In this document: piece by piece, positions 1 through 8,264 of the stretch | How the letters are laid out: the number at the start of each line of letters is the position of its first letter | Numbering within the stretch: position 1 is the first letter of the stretch | Assembly: GCF_000153925.1 (NCBI RefSeq) | Contig: NZ_DS264345.1 | Location: 434,001 to 498,000, forward strand | Direction: 5' to 3' | Source of the DNA: [Ruminococcus] torques ATCC 27756 | GTDB lineage: Bacteria; Bacillota; Clostridia; Lachnospirales; Lachnospiraceae | DNA length: 64,000 nt | Made by a program: the position numbers and the translations under genes | Notes under the pieces: generated by a model | Told to the model about the DNA's origin: nothing | Databases searched by the model: none | The model's input: only the letters and a program-made list of their open reading frames with translations

Positions 1-42
1 CTTCAGGTAAAAAACGGCATCATAGTCGGATACTGGAATTAA
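1..42 (+). CDS. C-terminal end of an upstream phage late protein (partial)
   Basis: An open frame enters from the left edge and ends with TAA at 40-42; the last residues read LQVKNGIIVGYWN. It lies 11 bases before a well-placed GTG start of the next late gene, so it is probably the end of a tail or baseplate protein in the same operon. Too little is present to name a family. Confidence 0.5.
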   Translation, partial: LQVKNGIIVGYWN

Positions 43-53
43 GGAGGTATAAA

Positions 54-272
54 GTGGAAAAAGAAATCGAACTGGAACTTCCCCGTGGGGAAAAGCCAAA
101 GGAAGGAAAAACAGAAATGGCAGAAAAAACAGTGGAACTGATGTCTGGCTCACCGCTTGAAATGAAGCTGGAAGAAGTTTTAGGTAAGGTTACTGCTATG
201 GAATCAGCTATGACAAAAATGACAGCATTGTTTGAGGGAGGTGCATTTAGTGGAAAAGCAGGAAAAGAATAA
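54..272 (+). CDS. Small phage late-operon protein, unknown function
   Basis: This 72-residue protein starts at GTG 54, placed by the strong AAGGAGG at 41-47; no ATG in this frame has a comparable site. It is Glu/Lys-rich at the N-terminus, and the central and C-terminal part (about residues 35-60) looks like a short amphipathic helix or coiled coil, then a Gly-rich tail. There is no signal peptide or membrane segment. It overlaps the next gene by 23 bases and precedes the tail-fibre, holin and endolysin genes, so it is read as a small tail or chaperone-like late protein. I do not recognise the family. Confidence 0.6.
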   Translation: MEKEIELELPRGEKPKEGKTEMAEKTVELMSGSPLEMKLEEVLGKVTAMESAMTKMTALFEGGAFSGKAGKE

Positions 273-495
273 AACAGAACAGAATCCCATGCCTCTTGGC
301 ATGATTCTGGATCATGCAAGGGAGGACATGACAAAATCAGTGGTTGCACTGCAGCAGAAATACGGGCTTCCGGCAAGTCTTCTTGATGTGATCCTGACAG
401 GCGTGCTGTCAGAAGTACGGGAAATGAAGTGTATGGAGTACAGGCAGCTGAAGGAGGGAGAAAAAGATGGCAAATGTCACAACGTATCTGAATAA
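250..495 (+). CDS. Small phage late-operon protein, unknown function
   Basis: This is an 81-residue protein. The frame is open from TTG 232, but GGGAGG at 236-241 sits about 8 bases before GTG 250, so 250 is the likelier start. It is charged at both ends, with a central helical stretch containing DHAREDMTKSV and PASLLDVILTGVLSEV. It has no membrane segment. It overlaps both its neighbours (54-272 and 467-1252), which is typical of translationally coupled phage late genes. Position suggests a small tail-associated protein; no family is recognised. Confidence 0.6.
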   Translation: MEKQEKNKTEQNPMPLGMILDHAREDMTKSVVALQQKYGLPASLLDVILTGVLSEVREMKCMEYRQLKEGEKDGKCHNVSE

Positions 496-1252
496 GATCC
501 TGTCTGCGGTATATGGAAAAGATGTCAGGCAGAGTATTTATGATTCCATCAATGCAATCAATACACAGGTGGAAGGGTATGTATCTGCTGAGAAAAGCCG
601 TGTGACAGCGGAAGCTAATAGAAATAGTGCTGAAAAAATCAGGGTATCAAACGAGAACGATAGGGAAGCCGCTGAAGAGGAACGTTTAACAAATGAAGCA
701 GAAAGGCTGGAGATATATGATGATCTGTGCTCTCAGGTAGCTGATATGCTGGATGAATTGAAGAATGTGGCAGAGGGGAAAATTACATTTTCTGCGATTT
801 ATCCTGTGGGTAGCATTTATATGTCCGTGAATAATACCAGTCCGGCATCCTTGTTTGGCGGCACATGGCAGTCATGGGGAAGCGGACGTGTTCCGATTGG
901 CGTAAACACATCGGATTCAGAATTCTCTACAGTGGAAAAAACAGGTGGAAGTAAGTATCTGCAGAGTCATACCCATACTTTTACCGGAACAGCGGTCACG
1001 GTGACAGGTGGGTCACATTCCCATACGCTTCCATATCCTGTTCCTTCAGAACCGGGTTATGATTACGAAGGAGAATCTTATAATGCTCCTTTTGGTACTT
1101 ATAGTCCGCAGAGTGAACTGATAGAGGAGACAGATTCAGAAACCCACAGCCATACTTTTACGGCAAAAGGTACACTTAGTTCAACCGGAACAGGAAACGG
1201 TCAGAACCTCCCGCCTTATATCACCTGCTATATGTGGAAGCGTATTGCATAA
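467..1252 (+). CDS. Phage tail-fibre / baseplate receptor-binding protein
   Basis: This 261-residue protein starts at ATG 467 after GAAGGAGGG. The N-terminus (about 1-35) has the ILxAVYGxDVRQSIYDSI pattern often seen at the start of Firmicutes phage baseplate upper and fibre proteins. Residues about 38-95 form a charged coiled coil. From about residue 110 the YPVGSIYMSV...LFGGTW motif marks the T4 gp10/tail-collar-like C-terminal domain. It carries three His-x-His clusters (SHTHTFTG, GSHSHT, THSHTFTA), a feature linked to metal binding in related phage fibres. The gene lies immediately upstream of the lysis cassette. The probable role is host receptor binding at the virion tip; the receptor cannot be inferred. 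Confidence 0.8.
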   Translation: MANVTTYLNKILSAVYGKDVRQSIYDSINAINTQVEGYVSAEKSRVTAEANRNSAEKIRVSNENDREAAEEERLTNEAERLEIYDDLCSQVADMLDELKNVAEGKITFSAIYPVGSIYMSVNNTSPASLFGGTWQSWGSGRVPIGVNTSDSEFSTVEKTGGSKYLQSHTHTFTGTAVTVTGGSHSHTLPYPVPSEPGYDYEGESYNAPFGTYSPQSELIEETDSETHSHTFTAKGTLSSTGTGNGQNLPPYITCYMWKRIA

Positions 1253-1261
1253 TTTTAGTAA

Positions 1262-1289
1262 CTGGTATCTCTTAGGAGGTGCTTTTTTT
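1262..1289 (+). terminator. Possible intrinsic terminator or attenuator before the holin gene
   Basis: GGTATCTC (1264-1271) can pair with GAGGTGCT (1276-1283) across a 4-base loop, using three G-U pairs, and runs into seven Ts. Because the holin and endolysin follow with their own ribosome-binding sites, it may attenuate rather than end late transcription. Confidence 0.35.
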
Positions 1290-1318
1290 ATACCCAAAAA
1301 TCAAAGGAGGAACTCATT

Positions 1319-1729
1319 ATGAAGGAATTTTGGAACACGGTACAGTTTGTTTTTACAGCAGTAGGAGGATGGCTTGGATATTTCCTTGGCGGATGCGATG
1401 GTCTGATCTATGCACTGCTTGCATTCGTTGTGATCGATTATCTCACGGGAGTGATGTGTGCGGTCAGCGATAGGAAGTTATCCAGTGCAGTAGGCTTCCG
1501 TGGAATCTGCAGAAAGGTCCTGATCTTTCTGCTTGTCGGAATTGCAAACATCCTGGATGTGCAGGTGATCGGTACGGGCAGTGTGTTACGGACAGCGGTG
1601 GTCTTCTTCTATCTTTCCAATGAAGGCGTGAGCCTGTTGGAAAATGCATCGCATCTGGGACTTCCTGTGCCGGAAAAAATCAAGGAGGTTTTGGAGCAGC
1701 TCCATGACCGTTCAGAGAAAGGAGAATAA
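1319..1729 (+). CDS. Phage holin (holin_4/TcdE-like family)
   Basis: This 136-residue membrane protein has a strong AAAGGAGG site before ATG 1319. Hydrophobic segments lie at about residues 12-30, 33-50, 65-85 and 88-103, with the motif DYLTGVMCAVSDRKLSS in the first loop and a charged cytoplasmic tail. These are features of the toxin-secretion/phage-lysis holin family. The role is to permeabilise the membrane at a set time so that the endolysin reaches the peptidoglycan. It is only 5 bases upstream of the endolysin gene, forming a standard holin-endolysin pair. Confidence 0.85.
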   Translation: MKEFWNTVQFVFTAVGGWLGYFLGGCDGLIYALLAFVVIDYLTGVMCAVSDRKLSSAVGFRGICRKVLIFLLVGIANILDVQVIGTGSVLRTAVVFFYLSNEGVSLLENASHLGLPVPEKIKEVLEQLHDRSEKGE

Positions 1730-1734
1730 CCGCT

Positions 1735-2988
1735 ATGAACAAGAAAGAATTTATCACAGCGGTTGCAGGATATGTGGACAAGTATGCTTCAGCGTATGGC
1801 ATTCTTGTCCATTCTTCTGTTATTGCACAGGCAATTTTGGAATCCGGCTGGGGGAAAAGCACCCTGGCTGCGAAATATCATAACTATTTTGGATTGAAAT
1901 GCGGAACAAAGTGGAATGGTGGTTTAGTCAATCTTTCAACTAAAGAAGAATACACACCCGGAACACTGACGTCAATCCGTGACAACTTCCGTACCTATTC
2001 TTCGATGGAAGAAGGAGTAAAGGGATATTTCGAATTTATCCAGCTTTCCAGATATCAGAACCTGAAAGGCATTACGGATCCAAGGAAGTACCTGGAAACT
2101 ATCAGGGAAGACGGTTTTGCGACCAGTTCTGATTATGTGAAGAACTGTATGGCTCTGGTAGAGCAGTATGAGCTGAGAAAATATGACAATGCAAAGGAGC
2201 GAGAGACTATGGCAAAAACAGCAGCAACATTGATTGCACAGGCAAAGGCATGGGTCGGATGCCGTGAGGCAGACGGATCCCATAAAAAGATCATTGATAC
2301 TTATAATGTACACAGACCATTGGCAAGAAATTATTCGGTAAAATATACCGATGCGTGGTGTGCCACGTTTGTATCAGCATGTGCCATTAAGACAGGTATG
2401 ACGGATATTATCCCGACAGAGTGCGGATGCGGTCAGATGATCGCCCTGTTCCAGAAGCTGGGGGAATGGGACGAAAATGATGCAAGAGTTCCAAGACCGG
2501 GGGATATTGTTTTTTATGACTGGGATGATTCCGGTAAAGGTGATAACACCGGATGGCCGGATCATGTCGGAATTGTAGAAAAGGTATCCGGAAGTACGAT
2601 TACGGTAATCGAAGGAAATAAAGGAAATGCAGTAGGGCGGAGAACCCTGCAGGTAAATGGAAAATATATCCGTGGATATGGAGTACCGAAATACAACAGT
2701 GGATCTTCACAGAATACTTCTTCTGGGAATGCCAGCGGGAGCAGCAGTTCTGGCGGTATCAATAAAACACCGAAATGGGTAGGGAAGGTTACGGCTTCAT
2801 CCTTAAATGTCCGCAAATGGGCAGGAAAGGAATATGGCCGGATCAAATCTTATCCATATCTGTACAGAGGGAATCTGGTAGATGTCTGTGATACCGTAAA
2901 GGCGTCAGACGGAAAAGCGTGGTATTATATCCGCATTGCAGGAAAATACTATGGATTTGTTTCTTCAGATTATATCGTGAAGGCATAG
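1735..2988 (+). CDS. Modular endolysin: glucosaminidase + CHAP + SH3-like domains
   Basis: This 417-residue lysin has no signal peptide, so release depends on the holin just upstream. Residues about 1-145 form a FlgJ/LytG-type endo-beta-N-acetylglucosaminidase domain (SVIAQAILESGWGKS, the catalytic Glu region, then YHNYFGLKCG). Residues about 155-320 form a CHAP cysteine peptidase/amidase domain with the Cys in DAWCATFVSA and the His in WPDHVGIVEKV. A Ser/Gly/Asn-rich linker (about 322-345) leads to a C-terminal SH3-like wall-binding domain with SSLNVRKWAG. The lysin therefore cuts both glycan and peptide bonds. A terminator follows directly. Confidence 0.88.
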   Translation: MNKKEFITAVAGYVDKYASAYGILVHSSVIAQAILESGWGKSTLAAKYHNYFGLKCGTKWNGGLVNLSTKEEYTPGTLTSIRDNFRTYSSMEEGVKGYFEFIQLSRYQNLKGITDPRKYLETIREDGFATSSDYVKNCMALVEQYELRKYDNAKERETMAKTAATLIAQAKAWVGCREADGSHKKIIDTYNVHRPLARNYSVKYTDAWCATFVSACAIKTGMTDIIPTECGCGQMIALFQKLGEWDENDARVPRPGDIVFYDWDDSGKGDNTGWPDHVGIVEKVSGSTITVIEGNKGNAVGRRTLQVNGKYIRGYGVPKYNSGSSQNTSSGNASGSSSSGGINKTPKWVGKVTASSLNVRKWAGKEYGRIKSYPYLYRGNLVDVCDTVKASDGKAWYYIRIAGKYYGFVSSDYIVKA

Positions 2989-2992
2989 GAAT

Positions 2993-3032
2993 ATGGCTGA
3001 TGGTCAGTAATGGCTGTCAGCCGTATTTTTTT
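2993..3032 (+). terminator. Intrinsic terminator of the phage late operon
   Basis: ATGGCTGA (2993-3000) pairs with TCAGCCGT (3017-3024), and an inner CAG/CTG pair extends the hairpin. A T-run follows at 3026-3032. This ends the lysis cassette before the recombinase genes. Confidence 0.65.
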
Positions 3033-3139
3033 CAGTTTATGCCAAGGAAAGAAAGGTGAAAGGGTATCCAAGAAAACACTTGCTATTATTGGCTTTCAGA
3101 GTGATATATAGACTACCAAAACGGAAGGAGGTATGGCTT

Positions 3140-4645
3140 GTGGAAATTCAGATCAGGGAAGGCAGCAGGGAGCAGAAAAGAAAATTAAAAGTCTGTGCAT
3201 ACTGTCGTGTATCGACAGATGCGGATGAACAGGAAAATTCGCTGGAAAATCAGGTCAGGCATTATGAGACGGTCATAAAAGCCAATCCAGATTATGAATA
3301 TGCCGGAGTTTACAGTGATTTTGCCATATCGGGATTTAAAGAAAAGAGACCCGGTCTGCAGAAAATGCTTGCCGATGCAGAAAAAGGTAAGATAGACCTT
3401 ATATTAACAAAATCAGTATCACGTTTTGCAAGAAACACCTCAATCGTTCTGGAAGCTACACGAAAGCTGAAAGAACTGAATGTAGGTGTTTTTTTTGAAC
3501 TTCAGAATATCAATACGCTGTCAGGGGAAGGGGAGCTGATGCTTACGATCCTTGCAGCATTCGCACAGGCAGAAAGTGAAAGCGGAAGTGCTGGTGCAAA
3601 GATGGTTTACCAGCGAAAGTACGAGGCAGGAATTCCCGTACAGTACCTTGAGCGGTCTTTCGGTTATACAAAAGACGAGAGAGGAGTATTTGTTGCTGAC
3701 GAAGCTGAAGCTGTATGGGTAAGAAAAATCTATAAGATGGCAGCAGAGGGATATACTCCTGCATCGATCAAACGATACCTGAATGAAAATGGGATAAAGA
3801 CGGTAGGCGGTGTGCAGTGGGTAGACAGTACCGTGTTCCGTCTTCTTGAAAACGAGATTTACAAAGGCGATTACATCATGCACAAGCATTTCGTGAATGA
3901 AGAGAGAAAACTGGTCAGGAACAGGGGAGAAGTGGATGCATGGTACATCGAAGATGACCATGAAGCTATTGTTTCCCCGGAACTCTGGCAGAAAGCACAG
4001 GATGCATTGGCTGCAAAGAGGGATTATCTTGCGGAAGGCTCGGTGATAGAGGAGTTCACAGAAGAAAATTATCCTTATATGAACAAAATCTACTGTGCGA
4101 AATGCGGGTATCCCCTTTATAAACGCATTTACAGTAAGGGTAACAGGCTTAATTGGGGATGCAGCGGGACGAAGCGGTATGGAAAGAGCTTCTGTGATGG
4201 CATCAATATCCCGGATGGTGTGCTTCGGAGTGCATGGCATTTTGAAGAAAATACTTATATCGATGAGAAAGCATCAGATAAGGGCGTGAAGGAATTTACT
4301 TATTTAAAAGAGCACTCATGGAAGAGACGGCATAAGAAGAAACAGCCGTCAGCAATTCCTGAAAATACGGAAACAGAGTATCCATACAGAGAGAAGATCT
4401 TCTGTGCGTTATGCGGAAGCAGACTTGTAAGGTATGTGAATCCCCAGAACCATAAAGTCACCTGGGTATGTAACCGAAGAAAACGGAAGGGAAAAGAAGC
4501 CTGTGATGGGACAAGGGTTCCTGACACCGTCATAAAGGGATGGGGAGAAATCAAGAATGATATTTATATTCAGAGAAAGGACAATAAGAATGGCAAGAAG
4601 CGTTACAGTTATACCAGCAAGAAACCGTCAGGTATCAGGGTATAG
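3140..4645 (+). CDS. Large serine recombinase A (two zinc ribbons)
   Basis: This 501-residue site-specific recombinase is read from GTG 3140. AAGGAGG at 3125-3131 sits 8 bases upstream, while the longer frame from 3056 lacks such a site. The N-terminal resolvase fold has the catalytic Ser25 in YCRVSTD and the conserved SVSRFARN motif. The recombinase domain follows (about 165-280). The C-terminal half carries two Cys4 zinc ribbons in tandem (YCAKCG...GCSG...FCDG and FCALCG...VCNR...ACDG), where most family members have one. It overlaps recombinase B by 56 bases, suggesting coupled expression and a possible joint role in integration or excision of this prophage. Confidence 0.88.
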   Translation: MEIQIREGSREQKRKLKVCAYCRVSTDADEQENSLENQVRHYETVIKANPDYEYAGVYSDFAISGFKEKRPGLQKMLADAEKGKIDLILTKSVSRFARNTSIVLEATRKLKELNVGVFFELQNINTLSGEGELMLTILAAFAQAESESGSAGAKMVYQRKYEAGIPVQYLERSFGYTKDERGVFVADEAEAVWVRKIYKMAAEGYTPASIKRYLNENGIKTVGGVQWVDSTVFRLLENEIYKGDYIMHKHFVNEERKLVRNRGEVDAWYIEDDHEAIVSPELWQKAQDALAAKRDYLAEGSVIEEFTEENYPYMNKIYCAKCGYPLYKRIYSKGNRLNWGCSGTKRYGKSFCDGINIPDGVLRSAWHFEENTYIDEKASDKGVKEFTYLKEHSWKRRHKKKQPSAIPENTETEYPYREKIFCALCGSRLVRYVNPQNHKVTWVCNRRKRKGKEACDGTRVPDTVIKGWGEIKNDIYIQRKDNKNGKKRYSYTSKKPSGIRV

Positions 4646-5981
4646 GGCGGCACCGCAGAAGAAGATACGGGTTGCAGCCTACTGCCGTGTATCAACGGAT
4701 CAGGAAGACCAGCTTCACAGTTTTGAAGCCCAGGTCGATTATTATACGAAGTACATCAATGACCATGAAAATTATGAAATGGCCGGCATCTATGCGGATG
4801 AGGGTATTTCGGGAACCAATACGAAGAAGAGGGAGCAGTTCAAACGTATGATTGCGGATTGTGGGAAGGGAAAGATCGATCTTGTCATAACAAAATCCAT
4901 CAGCCGTTTTGCCAGAAATACGCAGGACTGTCTGATGTATTCCAGAAAGCTGAAGAACCTCGGAATCGGCATTATTTTCGAGAAGGAAAATATCAATACA
5001 CTGGATTCTACGGGTGAGCTTTTATTTACGATCTTAAGCTCCCTTGCACAGGATGAATCGAGAAACATTTCAGAGAACTGCAAATGGGGAATCCGGACAA
5101 AGTTCAAGAACGGTGAGATGCATCTCAATACATTCAAATTCTTGGGATATGATAAGGATGAGAATGGAAAGCTCATCATCAACAGAGAACAGGCAAAGAC
5201 GGTAAGACGCATTTACAGGGATTTCCTCTGGGGGCTGAATCCTGCACAGATTGCAAAAGAGTTGGAAGATGAGCAGGTGCCGGGATGCCTTGGACAGACT
5301 AAGTGGTATGCAAGCACGGTGATCGGAATCCTGAAACAAGAAAAGCACATGGGTGATGCGTTACTGCAGAAAACTTATACGGCTGATTTCCTTACCAAGC
5401 GTCAGGTAAAGAATAACGGGGAAGTCGCACAGGTCTATGTAAAGGACAGCCATAAGGGAATCATTGATAAGGAAACATGGAATGCGGTTCAGGAAGAATT
5501 TGAACGCAGGGAGAAATTCATGCAGAAGCATGGGACAGACCGCTACAGTTACGGTTCAGAATGTTATCCCTTCTGCGAAAAGATCTTCTGTGGGGAATGT
5601 GGAAGCCTTTTTACAAGACATTCCTGGAAATCAAGGGGGATCATACAATGGCAGTGCAAGAATCACCGTAAGGATGGAAAGGTTGCATGCACCAATGCTT
5701 ATGTAGATAATGCGGATTTGGAAAAGGGATTTGTAAAGGCATTCAACCGATTGGTCGGTGAACGGGAAAAGCATATAGAAAGATGGAATTCCATGAAATT
5801 AGATGGGACTCCGCTTGAGAAGATAAGGGCGGGGCAGATGATGGAAGCAACCGAAAGCGGACAGCTTCAGCAGTATGTTCCTGAAGCCGCACAGCTTGTT
5901 TTGGAAGAAATAACAATATTCGGTGCAAAGAAATATGAGTTTGCATTCTTGGAAGGCAGCAGGGTAAAGGTTTCCGTATGA
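4590..5981 (+). CDS. Large serine recombinase B
   Basis: This 463-residue recombinase is read from ATG 4590, with a weak AAAGG site 9 bases upstream; the frame also opens at 4557. Catalytic Ser35 lies in YCRVSTDQED, SISRFARN follows, and AQDESRNISEN leads into the recombinase domain. A single Cys4 zinc ribbon (FCGECG...QCKNH...CTNA) lies at about residues 330-380, followed by a short helical tail rather than a long coiled coil. It overlaps the end of recombinase A and ends head-to-head with the minus-strand ParB operon, the two stop codons being directly adjacent. It is the more typical of the pair and could be the integrase acting at comEC, but that is not proved here. Confidence 0.88.
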   Translation: MARSVTVIPARNRQVSGYRAAPQKKIRVAAYCRVSTDQEDQLHSFEAQVDYYTKYINDHENYEMAGIYADEGISGTNTKKREQFKRMIADCGKGKIDLVITKSISRFARNTQDCLMYSRKLKNLGIGIIFEKENINTLDSTGELLFTILSSLAQDESRNISENCKWGIRTKFKNGEMHLNTFKFLGYDKDENGKLIINREQAKTVRRIYRDFLWGLNPAQIAKELEDEQVPGCLGQTKWYASTVIGILKQEKHMGDALLQKTYTADFLTKRQVKNNGEVAQVYVKDSHKGIIDKETWNAVQEEFERREKFMQKHGTDRYSYGSECYPFCEKIFCGECGSLFTRHSWKSRGIIQWQCKNHRKDGKVACTNAYVDNADLEKGFVKAFNRLVGEREKHIERWNSMKLDGTPLEKIRAGQMMEATESGQLQQYVPEAAQLVLEEITIFGAKKYEFAFLEGSRVKVSV

Positions 5982-5994
5982 TCATTCGGAAACC
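5969..5994. terminator. Palindrome spanning both convergent stop codons
   Basis: GGTTTCCG (5969-5976) and CGGAAACC (5987-5994) form a perfect 8-bp inverted repeat. Its 10-base centre holds the TGA of recombinase B (5979-5981) and the TGA of the opposing gene (5982-5984). It may act as a compact bidirectional transcript end, although no T-run follows on either strand. Confidence 0.4.
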
Positions 5995-6905
5995 TCCTCC
6001 TCATCATCCAAGCCAAATAAGTCAAGCTGCCCGTTCTGCGGCATATCATCAGTTTCTTCTTCCTGTTCTGTTTCATCAGCTTTCTTCTGTGGGAGTTTAT
6101 GCGTGTAGAGCTTATCCCACGGAAGCGGATTCCTGCATTTTTTGTTATATCCGATAAGGATTGCTTCTGCAAATCCAAGAGAGCCGGAACGCCTGTCCTT
6201 TGCAGTACGAGCCAGTTCCTTAATGGATATTCTTCCCAGTTTTTCTTTAAAAATATCATCTTTGATCGCATCGCCATAGGCATTCAGAAAACGTGCCAGC
6301 CCATTCATCATGTTTGCACTGAAGGACTGGGCAGCACCTTCCCATGTTGCGACAATCAGGCGGATCACATGATCGAGCATGTGATAGCCGTATTTGTCGT
6401 GGATGGTCTCAAGGGTAGCAACGGCACAGATACCGCCAGGAACAGAAGAAGAGGTGATGGAAAGGTCATAAGATTCTACTAGATCACGGATGATAAGCTG
6501 TTTATCATTCCCAGCCTCAATGTTTGCCATGAATATTTCATAGGGAAGCAGGGGCTTTACATACTTCATCTGATTAGCAAAAATATCGGCTTCGTGTTCG
6601 TAAACGAGGTCATCATAGACCATGCACCATACAGGAGTCTCTCTTGAACCGGAGACGAGTGCCACGATTTCAATGGTGTGCTGCCCGTTAAAGACATAGT
6701 TGATGCCGTTACGGCGGCTGACTTTTACGGGATTTATCTGGTACAGATCGAAGTTCGCAGCGGCACGCTGGACATGATTCTGTGAAAGATTTCTCTGATA
6801 TTCCTGGTTGGATACAAGATTCCTGATGGGAATCTGCTCAAAGTGTACTTTTGGAACATACTGCATGAGATCAGTTTGTTCCGATATTGCTTGGTCATCT
6901 GTCAT
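5982..6905 (-). CDS. DUF6551-like ParB/Srx-fold protein with C-terminal clamp-binding-type motif
   Basis: This 307-residue protein is the last gene of the five-gene minus-strand operon, one base after the preceding stop. The N-terminal third resembles a ParB/Srx fold: IPIRNLVSNQEYQRNLS, then VFNGQHTIEIVAL in the place of the usual DGHxR box. The core (about 80-260) is helical and resembles DUF6551 proteins found in Clostridia mobile elements (recalled family resemblance, not searched). The tail is acidic and disordered and ends NGQLDLFGLDDEEE; QLDLF at residues 293-297 matches the canonical sliding-clamp (DnaN) binding pentapeptide. A role in partition, replication coupling or recombination control is inferred from context. 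Confidence 0.7.
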   Translation of the reverse strand: MTDDQAISEQTDLMQYVPKVHFEQIPIRNLVSNQEYQRNLSQNHVQRAAANFDLYQINPVKVSRRNGINYVFNGQHTIEIVALVSGSRETPVWCMVYDDLVYEHEADIFANQMKYVKPLLPYEIFMANIEAGNDKQLIIRDLVESYDLSITSSSVPGGICAVATLETIHDKYGYHMLDHVIRLIVATWEGAAQSFSANMMNGLARFLNAYGDAIKDDIFKEKLGRISIKELARTAKDRRSGSLGFAEAILIGYNKKCRNPLPWDKLYTHKLPQKKADETEQEEETDDMPQNGQLDLFGLDDEEEVSE

Positions 6906-6906
6906 T

Positions 6907-7875
6907 TTAATCCTCCTCCAACTGCGTCAGCAGTCTGTTTATTTTTCGTGTAAGGTTTATGATCTGTGTCCTGACTTCTTGCCGGGCAGAAGCGGATGTG
7001 GAAGGAAAATCCGTAAGTTCCATTGTCCTTGATATGGTTTTGGACCATGAAGGAATGGTAAATTTAAGGCTTGCCAGTTCTGCATCTGGGTCAATGACGG
7101 GCATCTGTTTGATGCCAGCCTCGGCACTTTCCCTTTCACGTCTGCGCCTTCGGGAATCCGGTTTTCCTGTAGGAAGCCGCTGCCATCGCAGTTCATGCCG
7201 TAACTGCGAGTAGCCGATGCGGTCGATCGAACCGCTGTTGAGCAGTCTTTTAAGTCCATTGATATCTTCGATGGGAAGTCTTGACAGTTCTATGACATTT
7301 TCATGGGATACACGGAGACTGCCGTTTAATATTCTGGATGTTATTTCCGGTTCTTTTATGCGGAGTTCATCGAGTGCTCTTGCGTACACATCGTATTTTG
7401 TAACAGTGGAAAAGCTGAAGTTATATTCTTTTCCGATAATGGCTGCAATCTCCGTTTTCTGTACATACTTCTGGGATATCTGTCCGTCTGCGTTGAGCTG
7501 TTTCTCAGGATGATTTTTCAGAAAATCAGCACTGGCAATATTCATGTCTGCCCGGAAGCGCCTGCCAATAAGATATTTTTTGTATTCACTTGTGAGGTCC
7601 TTCCGTTTAAGCTGCTCTGTACATATGTAGGCTTCCGCTTCGTCACGGCTCTGGAAGAAGAGTCTGCGTATATTGAAGTGGATATCCCACTTCCGGCAGA
7701 TGGAATAACGGAGATGTCCATCGATGAGGATATTTCCCCAGACACATATAGCTTCATCACAGCCATGATCGAAGATATCTTCTTCGAGATCTTCTATATA
7801 TTTTTCTACTCTTGGCTGGATGAGCTGCAGAAATTCAGCATCGGTTTCAAAATCTGGAATCTGATGATTACTCAT
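6907..7875 (-). CDS. ParB-like partition/nuclease-fold protein
   Basis: This 322-residue protein starts at ATG 7875, overlapping the previous stop by 4 bases. The N-terminal domain shows the ParB/Srx signature: VWGNILIDGHLRYSICRKW at about residues 46-64, with DGHxR being the nucleotide-binding box. A helical middle region follows, with a possible helix-turn-helix (KTEIAAIIGKEYNFSFSTVTKY). A basic RRRRRER stretch at about 247 and a C-terminal coiled coil (NLTRKINRLLTQLEED) could serve DNA contact and dimerisation. No ParA ATPase is encoded nearby, so classic plasmid partition is unlikely; regulation or assembly on recombination sites is an alternative. Confidence 0.75.
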   Translation of the reverse strand: MSNHQIPDFETDAEFLQLIQPRVEKYIEDLEEDIFDHGCDEAICVWGNILIDGHLRYSICRKWDIHFNIRRLFFQSRDEAEAYICTEQLKRKDLTSEYKKYLIGRRFRADMNIASADFLKNHPEKQLNADGQISQKYVQKTEIAAIIGKEYNFSFSTVTKYDVYARALDELRIKEPEITSRILNGSLRVSHENVIELSRLPIEDINGLKRLLNSGSIDRIGYSQLRHELRWQRLPTGKPDSRRRRRERESAEAGIKQMPVIDPDAELASLKFTIPSWSKTISRTMELTDFPSTSASARQEVRTQIINLTRKINRLLTQLEED

Positions 7876-8264
7876 ACGATTTCACCTATTCTGACAGATT
7901 CATCCACGAGGATACATTCCTGCATGGAAAAGCTTGCCAGTCCTTCTTTTTTATTTATTGCACCATAGATGCGGTAGGATCTGTTATTGGAAAGTTCCGC
8001 ATTGGTCTGTTTTAAAGTCTGGAGCAGTTCACGGCTGTATAATTCGTAACTGTTTCGAATGTCGGAATAGCATGCCCTGACATGGTGGGCAAGGTAATCC
8101 TGACGGACGCTTTTCCTGACGGCAATCATATGGGTGTCGGGATTTACCAGAAGCTGGATATATTCTGGATCACCGAGCATATGAAGAGTATGTTTGTGTA
8201 TTCGGATGCGGTTTTTCTTTAAGTCAATGCATAGGATTGGCTGTGAAGAGGGATGATTGTTCAT
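7872..8264 (-). CDS. Stand-alone recombinase-tail-like protein (short paralogue)
   Basis: This 130-residue protein starts at ATG 8264, fixed by AGGAGG 8 bases upstream; the frame itself is open further 5' but without a site. It overlaps the preceding gene by 41 bases and the next by 4. The N-terminal half matches a segment shared with the tail of recombinase C and with the 8224-8940 product: a beta-rich stretch (ILCIDLKKNRIRI), a helix, then IQLLVNPDTHMIAVR. Near the end SYRIYG matches the YRITG/YKLLG motif of its relatives. It has no catalytic motif. It may be an accessory subunit of the recombinase, or arise from duplication and decay. Confidence 0.65.
   Translation of the reverse strand: MNNHPSSQPILCIDLKKNRIRIHKHTLHMLGDPEYIQLLVNPDTHMIAVRKSVRQDYLAHHVRACYSDIRNSYELYSRELLQTLKQTNAELSNNRSYRIYGAINKKEGLASFSMQECILVDESVRIGEIV

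Noticed and set aside
3521-4240. 239-codon minus-strand frame inside recombinase A
   Set aside because: Antisense to a clearly coding recombinase gene; the sequence resembles no protein and has no start signal.
6907-7875. Plasmid-type parABS partition locus
   Set aside because: No ParA/SopA ATPase gene and no array of parS-like repeats occur nearby, so a true partition system is not supported.
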